Of a DNA stretch of 64,000 nucleotides, positions 26,049 to 33,907 are shown one piece after another. Numbering within the stretch: the stretch's first letter is position 1; the number at the start of each line of letters is the position of its first letter. Both the position numbers and the translations under genes were made by a program. The DNA lies in assembly GCF_023074175.1 (NCBI RefSeq), contig NZ_JADPKS010000123.1:57760-121759 (forward strand), given 5' to 3'. A model generated the notes under the pieces. The model ran no database searches. It was not told the origin of the DNA and was given only the letters and a program-made list of their open reading frames with translations. Source of the DNA: Bradyrhizobium sp. 139. Its GTDB lineage: Bacteria; Pseudomonadota; Alphaproteobacteria; Rhizobiales; Xanthobacteraceae.

Positions 26049-26230
26049 GCAAGACGAAATGCGTGACCGGCGCAATTGCGCCGTCGCGCTTGCCTGCTAG
26101 CCCACGCGCAACGCGATGAGCGTGAAGCTGACGCTTGCGATCACGATCATCGAAAGGATGTAGTTGCGCGGCCGTGCCGTCCGCGCGGGCGGCGGCCTCG
26201 CCGCTCACACGGCTGGCGGCGGCCGAATCC

Positions 26231-26668
26231 TCAGCGGCAGCGTGGATAAATCGCCGCAAGATCGCGGCCCTTCAACAAAAGCAATCTGGACGAGAGGCCG
26301 CCGCGGCGGCTGATCCAGTCGCGCACCGGACCGGGATAGGCCTGGAGCACCGCGTCGGACGCTTCCGGCTCGGCATAAAAACGCCCGCGCCGGTCAACCG
26401 AACGCGCCCCGTGGAAGCCGAGTACCGCGCGTTTGGTGACGCAGATGCGATCGCCCGGCACGATGCTCAGCACCAGCGTGCAGGCGGACAGGCACGGACC
26501 GTCGATCACCACGCGCTCGCCGCTCTCGCGTACCTTCTCGAACAGGTCGAGGAACGGCCCGACCTGTCCGCCCGGACTCTGGATGATGCGGATTTCGGCC
26601 ACGGCGGGCGTGGCGGCGAGCAGCGCGGATGCGAGCATCAGGGCTTTGAGGCGGGTGACGCGTCGCAT
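26231..26668 (-). CDS. Periplasmic ClpP-like fold protein (COG3904-type)
   Basis: 145 aa with a signal peptide (MRRVTRLKALMLASALLAAT, cleavage near AVAE). The mature part IIQSPGGQVGPFLDLFEKV, GPCLSACTLVL and LGFHGAR resembles the crotonase/ClpP serine-protease fold, with a candidate nucleophile in CLSAC and histidine in GFHGA. Members are predicted periplasmic proteins of unknown role. GGAGG six bases upstream fixes the ATG at 26668; longer frames are rejected. Confidence 0.72.
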   Translation of the reverse strand: MRRVTRLKALMLASALLAATPAVAEIRIIQSPGGQVGPFLDLFEKVRESGERVVIDGPCLSACTLVLSIVPGDRICVTKRAVLGFHGARSVDRRGRFYAEPEASDAVLQAYPGPVRDWISRRGGLSSRLLLLKGRDLAAIYPRCR

Positions 26669-26712
26669 GAAGCCTCCACGAATTCGATTCCGTAGGGTAG
26701 GTTGGCGAACGG

Positions 26713-26750
26713 AACCCACCTCTTTCGTGCCGCGCGAGAACAGGTGGGTT
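26713..26750. repeat. Inverted repeat, 9-bp perfect arms
   Basis: AACCCACCT and AGGTGGGTT arms 20 bp apart in the gap between an SDR and the COG3904 gene. Resembles the GTGGG-type intergenic repeat at 48159. Confidence 0.5.
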
Positions 26751-26780
26751 ACGCTTTCGGCTGCCCCGCCTGACAAGCTT

Positions 26781-27569
26781 CTACCCGTTCCGCCGTTCGC
26801 CGCGCAGCGTCGGCAGGCCGATGCCGGCCGCATCGAAGCCGCCATCGACGGCTAAAATTTGGCCGGTGATGTAGCTCGCACGCTCAGAACACAGGAAGTA
26901 GATCGCTTCGGCGAGTTCCTCCTCCAGGCCGTAGCGGTTGAGCGGAATGGCGTCGTGATAGTCGGCGCGGATCTCCCTAGTATGCACCTGCTTCGCCATT
27001 GCAGTGTCGACCGGCCCCGGCGCGACCGCATTGACCCGGATGTTAAGCGCAGCGAGCTCGACCGCGAGCTGCTTGGTGAGATGCGCAAGGCCTGCCTTGC
27101 TGGTGCCGTAGGCCGAACGCAGCGTCGAGGCGCGCACCGCCGAGATCGAGGTGATGTTGACGATGGCGCCGCCGCCCTGCTCGCGCATCAGCGACGCGGC
27201 CGCCTTGGTGCACAGGAACGGGCCGGTGAGATTGACCGCCATGATCCTGTTCCAGTCGGCGTCGCTGGTCTCCAGCACTGGCGCGAACACGGCGACGCCG
27301 GCATTGTTGACGAGAGCATCGAGCCGACCGAAGCGGCTCATGACCGCGGCCATTGCAGCTGCCACGGCCGCTGCGTCGGACACGTCGCAGGTGATCGCCA
27401 GCGTGTTTTCGGGAACCTTCAACGCCGCGGCCGCGCTCGCCTGCAGCTCTCCCTCGACATCGAGCAGCGCCACGCGCCATCCTTCGGCGAGAAAGCGCTT
27501 CGCCGTCGCCAATCCAATCCCGCGTGCGGCACCGGTGACGAGGGCGACTTTGGCGGGAGAGGAGGTCAT
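26781..27569 (-). CDS. SDR family NAD(P)-dependent oxidoreductase
   Basis: 262-aa short-chain dehydrogenase: TGAARGIG cofactor loop near residue 12, DVSD, NNAG, catalytic Ser in TSIS, YGTSKAG for Tyr/Lys, PGPVDTAMA, and C-terminal SYITGQILAVDGG. FabG-like architecture, substrate unknown. ATG at 27569 (MTSSPAK) follows AGGA; the frame to 27599 adds ten residues without support. About 110 bp from the COG3904 gene downstream. Confidence 0.86.
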   Translation of the reverse strand: MTSSPAKVALVTGAARGIGLATAKRFLAEGWRVALLDVEGELQASAAAALKVPENTLAITCDVSDAAAVAAAMAAVMSRFGRLDALVNNAGVAVFAPVLETSDADWNRIMAVNLTGPFLCTKAAASLMREQGGGAIVNITSISAVRASTLRSAYGTSKAGLAHLTKQLAVELAALNIRVNAVAPGPVDTAMAKQVHTREIRADYHDAIPLNRYGLEEELAEAIYFLCSERASYITGQILAVDGGFDAAGIGLPTLRGERRNG

Positions 27570-27627
27570 GACGCGGTCCTTTTCTCGGGCCTGCGGCATG
27601 ACAGTTTAGCCGATCCCGCGCAAGGGA

Positions 27628-28068
27628 TCAGAATTTGGTGCCGACGGATCTGAGGCGGCTTATGTCGGATTGTCCCTGCTCGGGGAATTCGAGCGTCGGC
27701 GTAACGTGGCCGACAAGGATACCGGGTGTCACGGCTGTCTTGATGTACTTCGTCTCGCCCGCGGCCAACTGGAACGTCACCGCATTTTCGACTTCGGTGG
27801 CAGTGGTCACGGCATATTTCCCCGGGGGGCGATCGACAAACGAGAACCCGCCGGGCACAGACCTGCCGACGACTTCATTGTTCATCCGGATCTCGGGTTG
27901 TACAGCCGCCCCGCCGAATTCGCCCGGCCGGGTGAAGTAGACGCGGCCGTAACCCGGCTTCAATTGCGGAAGCTGCAAGGGCGGTTCGTCGAGGCCGCGT
28001 GGGCTCGCGCAACTTGCCAACAAAAATCCAACAAGCAAAAGGGGCAGCGCCCCGATCTTCGCTCTCAT
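27628..28068 (-). CDS. DUF2846-type lipoprotein
   Basis: 146 aa with a lipoprotein signal (MRAKIGALPLLLVGFLLASC, lipobox LASC). The mature part GYGRVYFTRPGEFGGAAVQP, VNNEVVG-like MNNEVVGRSV, PPGKYAVT and AAGETKYIK follows the DUF2846 pattern of a small beta-sandwich. Probably envelope-anchored; function unknown. ATG at 28068. About 280 bp of non-coding DNA separates it from the chemoreceptor gene's end. Confidence 0.7.
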   Translation of the reverse strand: MRAKIGALPLLLVGFLLASCASPRGLDEPPLQLPQLKPGYGRVYFTRPGEFGGAAVQPEIRMNNEVVGRSVPGGFSFVDRPPGKYAVTTATEVENAVTFQLAAGETKYIKTAVTPGILVGHVTPTLEFPEQGQSDISRLRSVGTKF

Positions 28069-28352
28069 TAGTGCCCAACCCCAATCGACCGCAAACGGCG
28101 AGCAATTGCCTCGCTGCTTCCTCGTTCCCCGAGGTCTATAGGCCATACACGCACTGATTGCGCAACAGTTTTTTGATCGGCAGGCGCAGCAATGGTGAAT
28201 TGTCGATCGGGCACGTCATGTCATGCCATGACGCACTGGAGGTAGAGCTTCGTGCTCTATCGCCGCCACCCCCGCGCAACCGCGAAGCCGTTGTCGCTGG
28301 AGGTGGTCCGCTTCTTCGGCGACCGTCGAAGGGTGACGGATGGAGTGAGAGT

Positions 28353-30017
28353 TTACGACAGCTCCGCCGACGCGCGCTGCATGTTGGCCGACATGTCGGC
28401 CGTCACGGCGCTTTGCTCCTCGACCGCGGCGGCGGTGGTGGCGATGAACTCGTTGACGCCGGCGATCGCCGCCTTGATCGCGGTGAGCGAGCTGGCGACG
28501 TCGCCGGAGATAATGTTCAGCGCGTCGATTTCGGACGTGATCGTGTCGGTGGCCTGCTTGGCCTGGTTGGCGAGGTTCTTCACCTCGGACGCGACCACCG
28601 CAAAGCCGCGGCCGGCTTCGCCCGCGCGCGCCGATTCGATCGTGGCGTTGAGCGCGAGCAGATTGATCTGGCTGGTGATGCCGGCGATCATCTCGACGAT
28701 GCCGCTCATGGCCTGCGCGGCCGCGTTCAGCCGCTGCGCCTGGCCGTCGGCGGCGTCGACCCGGGTGGTCGCGACCTTGGAGGTCTCGCGCGATTTCGCC
28801 ATGGTCTCGGAAATCTCGCGGATCGAAGCGCTCATCTCCTCGCTGCCGGCCGCGACCGCCTCGATCAGCCCGCGCGCATTCTCGGCCTTCTTGCGTCCGA
28901 TCGCCTGCGCAGTGATGTCGGTGGCGTATTTCACCACCTTGTAGGGCTTGCCGTTGAGGTCGAAGATCGGGTTGTAGGACGCCTGGATCCAGATCTCGCG
29001 GCCGCCCTTGGCGATGCGCTTGTATTCGGCGGCCTGGTATTCGCCGCGGTTGAGCGTCTCCCAGAACTGCCGGTAGGCCGGCGAGTTCTTCTCGTTCGGC
29101 TCCACGAACATGCTGTGGTGCTGGCCCTTGATCTCGGCCAGCGAATAGCCCAACGCGCCCAGGAAATTCGCGTTGGCGGTGCGGATCGTGCCGTCCATGT
29201 TGAATTCGATCACGGCCTGCGACTTCTGGATCGCGGCGAGCTGGCCGTCATTGTCGGCCGTCTTCATCTTTTGCGCGGTGACATCGGTCGCGAACTTCAC
29301 CACCTTGAACGGCCTGCCCATCTCGTCGAGGATCGGGTTGTAGGTCGCCAGAATCCAGATTTCCCTGCCGCCCTTGGCGATCCGCTTGTATTCGGCGGCC
29401 TCGAACTGGCCGCGGTTCAGCCGCGCCCAGAAATCGGCATAGGCCGAGCCGGCGCGATCCTCCGGGGTCACGAACATGCTGTGATGCTTGCCCTGGATCT
29501 CGTCGAGCGAGTAGCCCACCGCGTTCAGGAAGTTCTCGTTGGCGGTGACGATGGTGCCGTCCATGTTGAACTCGATCACGGCCTGGGCGCGGCTGATCGC
29601 ATCGATCTTGCCCGCGTCCTCGATGGTCCTCATCTTGTAGGCCGTGATGTCGGTGGCGAACTTGATGAAGCTGACCACCTTGCCGTTCTCGTCGAGCAGC
29701 GGCGCATAGGAGGCGTGGACCCAGAGTTCCTTGCCGTTCTTGCCGTGGCGCCTGTATTGCGTGGTCTGGAACTCGCCGCGGTTCAGGCTGGCCCAGAAGT
29801 CACGGTAACGCGCGCTCTCGCGTTCCGCGGGGCTGACGAAGATGCTGTGGTGCTTGCCCTTGATCTCGGCGAGCGTATAGCCGCTCATCTTGAGAAGGTT
29901 CTCGTTGGCATCGAGGATGGTGCCGTCGAGACCGAATTCGATCACCGCCTGGGAGCGATCGAGCGCCTCGACTTCCGCAACCGCGTGTCTGACCTTCTTG
30001 CTCTGGAAATTGAACAC
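28353..30017 (-). CDS. Soluble chemoreceptor with three tandem PAS domains
   Basis: 554 aa with no membrane helix. Three PAS domains (about residues 15-130, 137-252, 259-374) share the pattern SQAVIEF(N/G)(M/L)DGTI, KGKHHS(I/M)FV, FW..LNRG(E/Q)(F/Y) and a PAC segment ending KFATDIT. A methyl-accepting signalling domain with tip SQINLLALNATIESARAGE follows. Likely senses an internal signal such as redox state or a bound cofactor. GTG start at 30017 is fixed by GGAGGA four bases upstream. The PAS copies are close enough to suggest recent duplication. Confidence 0.9.
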   Translation of the reverse strand: MFNFQSKKVRHAVAEVEALDRSQAVIEFGLDGTILDANENLLKMSGYTLAEIKGKHHSIFVSPAERESARYRDFWASLNRGEFQTTQYRRHGKNGKELWVHASYAPLLDENGKVVSFIKFATDITAYKMRTIEDAGKIDAISRAQAVIEFNMDGTIVTANENFLNAVGYSLDEIQGKHHSMFVTPEDRAGSAYADFWARLNRGQFEAAEYKRIAKGGREIWILATYNPILDEMGRPFKVVKFATDVTAQKMKTADNDGQLAAIQKSQAVIEFNMDGTIRTANANFLGALGYSLAEIKGQHHSMFVEPNEKNSPAYRQFWETLNRGEYQAAEYKRIAKGGREIWIQASYNPIFDLNGKPYKVVKYATDITAQAIGRKKAENARGLIEAVAAGSEEMSASIREISETMAKSRETSKVATTRVDAADGQAQRLNAAAQAMSGIVEMIAGITSQINLLALNATIESARAGEAGRGFAVVASEVKNLANQAKQATDTITSEIDALNIISGDVASSLTAIKAAIAGVNEFIATTAAAVEEQSAVTADMSANMQRASAELS

Positions 30018-30355
30018 GTGATCCTCCGCAAAAATAATCCGCTGGTGGATCGGCGGAAAACCGTTCCGTCGCCCTTAGCGGAAAGGTTGCATGAGCTTGT
30101 TGAGCAACTGTAAACTCTTGCAACAATCTGCGCGGCTTCCGTAATCTCGCCTGCCTCCTTCCATCCCCTTCAGTTCACGAAGCTTCTTGGCCCATATGCA
30201 CGCCGACAGCCACATGCCGGCCGGGATGTTTCCGTAGTTGTACGGGCGGCAATTTGAAATCTTTTTCGCGTTCCGTGCATGCAACGCTGCGACAAAATGT
30301 CGACACTGTCATCCACGCATCGTCTTCCAGGGATTAGATGCCGAGGAGAGCGTCG
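30018..30355. other. Divergent intergenic region
   Basis: About 340 bp between the soluble chemoreceptor (-) and an NTF2-like gene (+). It should hold promoters for both. No convincing gene, hairpin or operator was found. Confidence 0.4.
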
Positions 30356-30721
30356 ATGTCTGACGACTGCGAGCGCCTGATTCGAAACCTGTTCGCCGCC
30401 TATCTCGCCAACGACCGGCAACAGGTCGCCGACGCGCTGGCCGACGATTTCCGTTTCACCAGCCCCTTCGACGACGACCTCGACAAGGCGGCCTATTTCG
30501 AACGTTGCTGGAAGGACACCGGCTGGATTGCGCGTCACGATATCGAGCGCATTTTCGTCCGTGGCGATGAAGCCTTCGTCACCTACCGTTGCCTGGCAAC
30601 AGATGGCAGGAGTTTTCGCAACACCGAGTTTTTCACCTTCGTTGCCGGCAAGGTCCGCAGCATCGAGGTCTATTTCGGCGCGGCGTTCCAGGACGGTCAA
30701 TTCGTGCCGCAGCCGCGCTGA
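30356..30721 (+). CDS. SnoaL/NTF2-like protein
   Basis: 121-aa cone-fold protein (CERLIRNLFAAYLANDRQ, ADDFRFTSPFDDD, FFTFVAGKVRSIEVYFG), the pattern of SnoaL-like/ketosteroid isomerase-like domains. Enzyme or binding role unknown. ATG at 30356 has GAGGAGAG five bases upstream; the ATG at 30338 would add six residues. It lies just before a run of three YCII genes, a frequent association. Confidence 0.78.
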   Translation: MSDDCERLIRNLFAAYLANDRQQVADALADDFRFTSPFDDDLDKAAYFERCWKDTGWIARHDIERIFVRGDEAFVTYRCLATDGRSFRNTEFFTFVAGKVRSIEVYFGAAFQDGQFVPQPR

Positions 30722-30844
30722 CGCCCCGCCATGACCTCCGAAATAATTTCCGTTCCGATGTCGGTTCTATAAGACGGCATCCGTCTTACAGGGGAGCGCA
30801 GGCCAGCTCGGCCTGCCCCAAAGAGAATGTCACGGAGCAGGTCG

Positions 30845-31261
30845 ATGCGTTTCATGGTAATCGTCAAGGCAAGCCAGGACACCGAGGCCGGCAAGATGCC
30901 GAGCACGGAGATGCTGGCCGCCATGGGCAAGTTCAACGAGGAGATGGCCAAGGCCGGCGTGATCGAGGCGGGCGAAGGCCTGCATCCGACGGTCAAGGGC
31001 GCGCGCGTCAAGTATGGCGCGTCGGAGGCCGGCGTCACCCGCGGTCCTTTCAATATTTCCTCCGATTTGATCGCCGGCTTCTGGCTGATCAAGACTGCCT
31101 CGCTCGACGAGGCGATCGGCTGGATGAAGCGCGCGCCGTTCGATCCCGGCTCCGAGATCGAGATCCGCCAGGTGTTTGCGGCCGAGGATTTCGGCGAAGC
31201 CTTCACGCCCGAACTGCGCGAGCAGGAAGAGCGCACGCGCGCGTTCGCGGCGAAAAAGTAA
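30845..31261 (+). CDS. YCII/DGPF-family protein, copy 1 of the downstream cluster
   Basis: 138-aa dimeric ferredoxin-like fold protein (MRFMVIVKASQDTEAG, LHPTVKGARV, GFWLIKTASLDEAIGWMKRAPF). The DGPF motif is changed to RGPF. GGAG precedes the ATG at 30845. Similar to the next gene, with which it probably forms an operon, although a 26-bp hairpin lies between them. Likely target of an ECF42-type sigma factor. Confidence 0.82.
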   Translation: MRFMVIVKASQDTEAGKMPSTEMLAAMGKFNEEMAKAGVIEAGEGLHPTVKGARVKYGASEAGVTRGPFNISSDLIAGFWLIKTASLDEAIGWMKRAPFDPGSEIEIRQVFAAEDFGEAFTPELREQEERTRAFAAKK

Positions 31262-31271
31262 CTCTCCTTCC

Positions 31272-31297
31272 GTCATTCCGGCGCATCCCGGAATGAC
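31272..31297. repeat. Short hairpin, GTCATTCCGG arms
   Basis: GTCATTCCGG / CCGGAATGAC with a 6-nt loop, eleven bases after a YCII gene. The same arms recur at 32166-32213, so it is a dispersed repeat; it may attenuate transcription. Confidence 0.6.
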
Positions 31298-31318
31298 ACT
31301 GAAAACGAGGAAGCTCCC

Positions 31319-31726
31319 ATGCGATTCATGATGCTGATGATCCCGCTCGGCTACGAGACCGCGGCGCCGGACGTCCAACTCGATCCCGAACGCGTCGCCG
31401 CGATGATGCGCTACAACGAGGCGCTGAAAGATGCCGGCGTGCTGATCACGCTCGACGGCCTGCATCCGCCGTCGACGGGCGCGCGCGTCTCCTTTGCGAC
31501 CGGCGAGCCTGTTGTGACCGACGGTCCCTTCACTGAGGCCAAGGAAGTCCTGGGCGGCTACTGGATGATCGAGGTCGCCTCGCGTGCGGAGGCGATTGCC
31601 TGGGCGAAGAAGTGCCCGGGATCGCCGAATGAAATCATCGAGATCCGTCAGGTGCAGGAGATGAGCGACTTTTCGCCGGAAGTGCAGGAGGCCGCCGCCG
31701 GGTTTGCCGACCTGAAGACCAAATAG
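31319..31726 (+). CDS. YCII/DGPF-family protein, copy 2
   Basis: 135 aa with intact motif VVTDGPFTEAKEVLGGYW, N-terminal RFMMLMIPLGYETA and LHPPSTGARV. Clear paralogue of the preceding gene. A GAGGAA box precedes the ATG. Function unknown; family members are small enzymes or ligand binders whose genes are paired with ECF sigma factors. Confidence 0.87.
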   Translation: MRFMMLMIPLGYETAAPDVQLDPERVAAMMRYNEALKDAGVLITLDGLHPPSTGARVSFATGEPVVTDGPFTEAKEVLGGYWMIEVASRAEAIAWAKKCPGSPNEIIEIRQVQEMSDFSPEVQEAAAGFADLKTK

Positions 31727-31790
31727 AAAGGCGGCGGCCACGGCCGCAGCCCGAACGTTCCCCTGACCATCAAAACCCGAGGAGATACCC

Positions 31791-32156
31791 ATGAGCACCG
31801 AACACACGTTTCTCGCCGTCTATCTCGGCAGCATGACCGGCGCGAAAATGACGGCGTGGCACGCGCTGCCTGAAGCCGAGCGGAAGGTAAAGGAGCAGGA
31901 GGGCATGGCCGCCTGGCACGGCTGGGTCGAAAGGCACAAGGCCGTCATCGTCGAGATGGGCGGACCGCTCGGCAAGACCCGGAGGATCGACGCCGGCGGC
32001 ATCACAGAGGTCAGCAACGCCCTGACGGGCTTCACGGTCGTGCGTGCCGCTTCGCAGGAAGCCGCCGCGGACCTGTTCAAGAATCATCCGCACTTTGCGA
32101 TATTCCCCGGTGAGGCCATCGAGATCATGCCGGTGCTGCCCATCCCGGGTCGTTAG
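31791..32156 (+). CDS. YCII-related protein, copy 3
   Basis: 121 aa, more divergent (TFLAVYLGSMTGAKMTAWHALPE, WVERHKAVIVEMGGPLGKT, FKNHPHFAIFPGEAIEIMPV). The fold is the YCII type with the conserved His-Pro region, but there is no DGPF. GAGGAGA six bases upstream sets the start. Ends the SnoaL-YCII group. Confidence 0.82.
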   Translation: MSTEHTFLAVYLGSMTGAKMTAWHALPEAERKVKEQEGMAAWHGWVERHKAVIVEMGGPLGKTRRIDAGGITEVSNALTGFTVVRAASQEAAADLFKNHPHFAIFPGEAIEIMPVLPIPGR

Positions 32157-32165
32157 GGCCTCATT

Positions 32166-32213
32166 GTCATTCCGGACCGCGCGTTGGGCGGTGCCGTCGT
32201 GCCCCGGAATGAC
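32166..32213. repeat. Inverted repeat with GTCATTCCGG arms
   Basis: GTCATTCCGG at 32166 and CCGGAATGAC at 32204, 28 bp apart, ten bases after the last YCII gene. Same arms as the hairpin at 31272. Confidence 0.6.
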
Positions 32214-32265
32214 CGTGCAAATACGGTTCACCAAAACCCGTCGCCGCTAGTGACCTGCACGCCCG

Positions 32266-32292
32266 GCTCATGTAAAAGCCGTTCACATGAGC
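32266..32292. promoter_or_regulatory. TetR operator overlapping its own start
   Basis: 27-bp near-perfect palindrome with arms GCTCATGT / ACATGAGC, centred on AGCCG. Its core, read on the minus strand, is ATGTGAA-N5-TTTACAT, identical in both arms to the site at 33107-33125. It covers the TetR ATG at 32287, so autorepression is likely. Confidence 0.7.
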
Positions 32293-33039
32293 TGGCGCAA
32301 GGAGCCGCGCCGCGCCGAGCGCGGCTATCACCACGGCAATCTGAAGGAAGCGTTGTTGCAGGCTGCACTCGGGTTGATCGCCGAGAAGGGCGCAGCCGGC
32401 TTCACCTTCGCCGATGCCGCGCGCATGGCCGGCGTCAGCGCGGCGGCACCGTACCGGCATTTTCGCGATCGTGACGAGCTGCTGTCCTCGATCGCACAAC
32501 GCGGCTTCGAGCAGTTCGAACAGCGCCTGACCGCGGCCTGGGATGACGGCCGTCCCGACACCGTCACGGCGTTCGAGCGTGTCGGCAGGGCCTATCTCGC
32601 CTTTGCCCGCGAGGAGCCCGCTTTCTACAACGCCATGTTCGAATCGGGCGTGCCGGTCGATGCCAATCCCGCGCTGCAGGCCGCCAGCGAGCGTGCTTTC
32701 AACATCATTCGCGCAGCCGCCGAACGGCTCGCGGCGCTGGCACCGCCGGGCACGCCGCGCCCGCCGGCGATGATGATGGCGCTGCACATCTGGTCGATGG
32801 CGCACGGCGTGGCCTCGCTGTTCTCGCGCGGCGATGCCGCGCGGCGAAAACTGCCGATGTCGCCGGATGAGCTGCTCGAAGCCGAGGTGTTGATCTATCT
32901 GCGCGGTCTCGGCTTCCCGACCGATCGGCGTCCGCCGGCGAAAAGCCCCGAGCCGCCTCCGGTGCCACCGGAGGCATCCTCCGGTTCTGGCGTGCCGCCC
33001 GGCGGCCCTCCAGCTGGTCCTTGGGGCAAGCCGAAATAA
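32287..33039 (+). CDS. TetR/AcrR regulator with WHG-type ligand domain and Pro-rich tail
   Basis: 250 aa. The N-terminus GYHHGNLKEALLQAAL and HTH FTFADAARMAGVSAAAPYRHF identify the TetR subgroup with a WHG/TetR_C_33-like C-terminal domain (HIWSMAHGVASLF). The last 35 residues are Pro/Gly-rich (PPPVPPEASSG) and probably disordered, an unusual add-on. The start lies within its own palindromic operator. The same operator half-sites recur in the promoter of the next gene (DUF2852), the probable regulon partner. Confidence 0.88.
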   Translation: MSWRKEPRRAERGYHHGNLKEALLQAALGLIAEKGAAGFTFADAARMAGVSAAAPYRHFRDRDELLSSIAQRGFEQFEQRLTAAWDDGRPDTVTAFERVGRAYLAFAREEPAFYNAMFESGVPVDANPALQAASERAFNIIRAAAERLAALAPPGTPRPPAMMMALHIWSMAHGVASLFSRGDAARRKLPMSPDELLEAEVLIYLRGLGFPTDRRPPAKSPEPPPVPPEASSGSGVPPGGPPAGPWGKPK

Positions 33040-33079
33040 AATTGCGCAAATAATTCGCCTACCCTGTTGGGTGGCCAGC

Positions 33080-33130
33080 TTGACAAAATCGCGGGATCAG
33101 CTAGCTATGTGAATGTTATTTACATTCACA
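33080..33130 (+). promoter_or_regulatory. Promoter with TetR-type operator before the DUF2852 gene
   Basis: A TTGACA -35 box at 33080-33085 with TAGCTA/GCTATG at -10 distance, immediately followed by a perfect palindrome TGTGAATG-N7-CATTCACA (33108-33130). Within it ATGTGAA-N5-TTTACAT (33107-33125) matches the operator at the upstream TetR gene. Confidence 0.65.
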
Positions 33131-33159
33131 ACGGCGCTGATGCCGTCATGGAGATGGAA

Positions 33160-33648
33160 ATGGCCTACACCGCTGATGTCAATCGATGGCGCGGTCCTTC
33201 GGAACAACACTACGAGCGCCCCCACATGCTCGATACGCCCTGGCATCCTGGCTGGATCGCCGTGACCATCCTCGGCTTCATCATTTGGTGGCCGATCGGA
33301 CTAGCCCTTCTCTTTTTCACACTCGGGAGCAGAAAAATGGGTTGCTGGAGCCACCAGGATCGCTGGCAGAACAAGATGGAGCGGATGCAGTACAAGATGG
33401 ACCGCATGCGCGGCCGCATGGAGCGCCGCGGCTTCGGCTTCGGCTTCGGTCCGCCCACGAGCGGCAACCGTGCCTTCGACGAATACCGCACCGAGACGCT
33501 GCAGCGGCTCGAGGAAGAGCAGATCGAGTTCAAGAACTTCCTCGATCGTCTGCGTCACGCCAAGGACAAGGAAGAGTTCGACCAGTTCATGGCACAGCAC
33601 AAGACCCGTCCGACTCCGCCGCCGAACGATCAGCCCCCGCAGGGCTGA
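33160..33648 (+). CDS. DUF2852 membrane protein
   Basis: 162 aa: polar N-terminus, one long hydrophobic segment TPWHPGWIAVTILGFIIWWP plus LALLFFTLG (about residues 40-67), a basic, Met-rich coiled region (DRWQNKMERMQYKMDRM), then FDEYRTETLQRLEEEQ and a Pro tail. This is the DUF2852 pattern; role unknown. Three ATGs are in frame (33148, 33154, 33160); 33160 has GGAG six bases upstream. Expression is probably repressed by the adjacent TetR. Confidence 0.82.
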   Translation: MAYTADVNRWRGPSEQHYERPHMLDTPWHPGWIAVTILGFIIWWPIGLALLFFTLGSRKMGCWSHQDRWQNKMERMQYKMDRMRGRMERRGFGFGFGPPTSGNRAFDEYRTETLQRLEEEQIEFKNFLDRLRHAKDKEEFDQFMAQHKTRPTPPPNDQPPQG

Positions 33649-33707
33649 TTCGGAAGGCCGAGACCTCTCAAAGCCTTCAGGCGCATGCCCCCAAAGTCCT
33701 GATGGCC

Positions 33708-33753
33708 CCGAGCCGCCCGCCTGCGCAACCCGCCGGCGGGCGGTTCGGTTTTT
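33708..33753 (+). terminator. Intrinsic terminator after the DUF2852 gene
   Basis: 14-bp stem with one mismatch (CCGAGCCGCCCGCC / GGCGGGCGGTTCGG) followed by TTTTT. Confidence 0.85.
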
Positions 33754-33907
33754 GTGGGCCGCACTTTAACGTTCTCCCGCTTGCTAGGAGGCGTTGCCGC
33801 CTTTGGCAACGGCGCGCGCCTCGGCGGCTCGACTGGCGTCTTCGCGCGGACCGCCTATATTCGCGGTCACAAGCATTGACGGGGCGGAGGCGGCGGAAGC
33901 TGCGATC

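Noticed and set aside
28158..30113. 651-codon plus-strand frame across the triple-PAS chemoreceptor
   Set aside because: Internal repetition merely mirrors the PAS repeats on the other strand.
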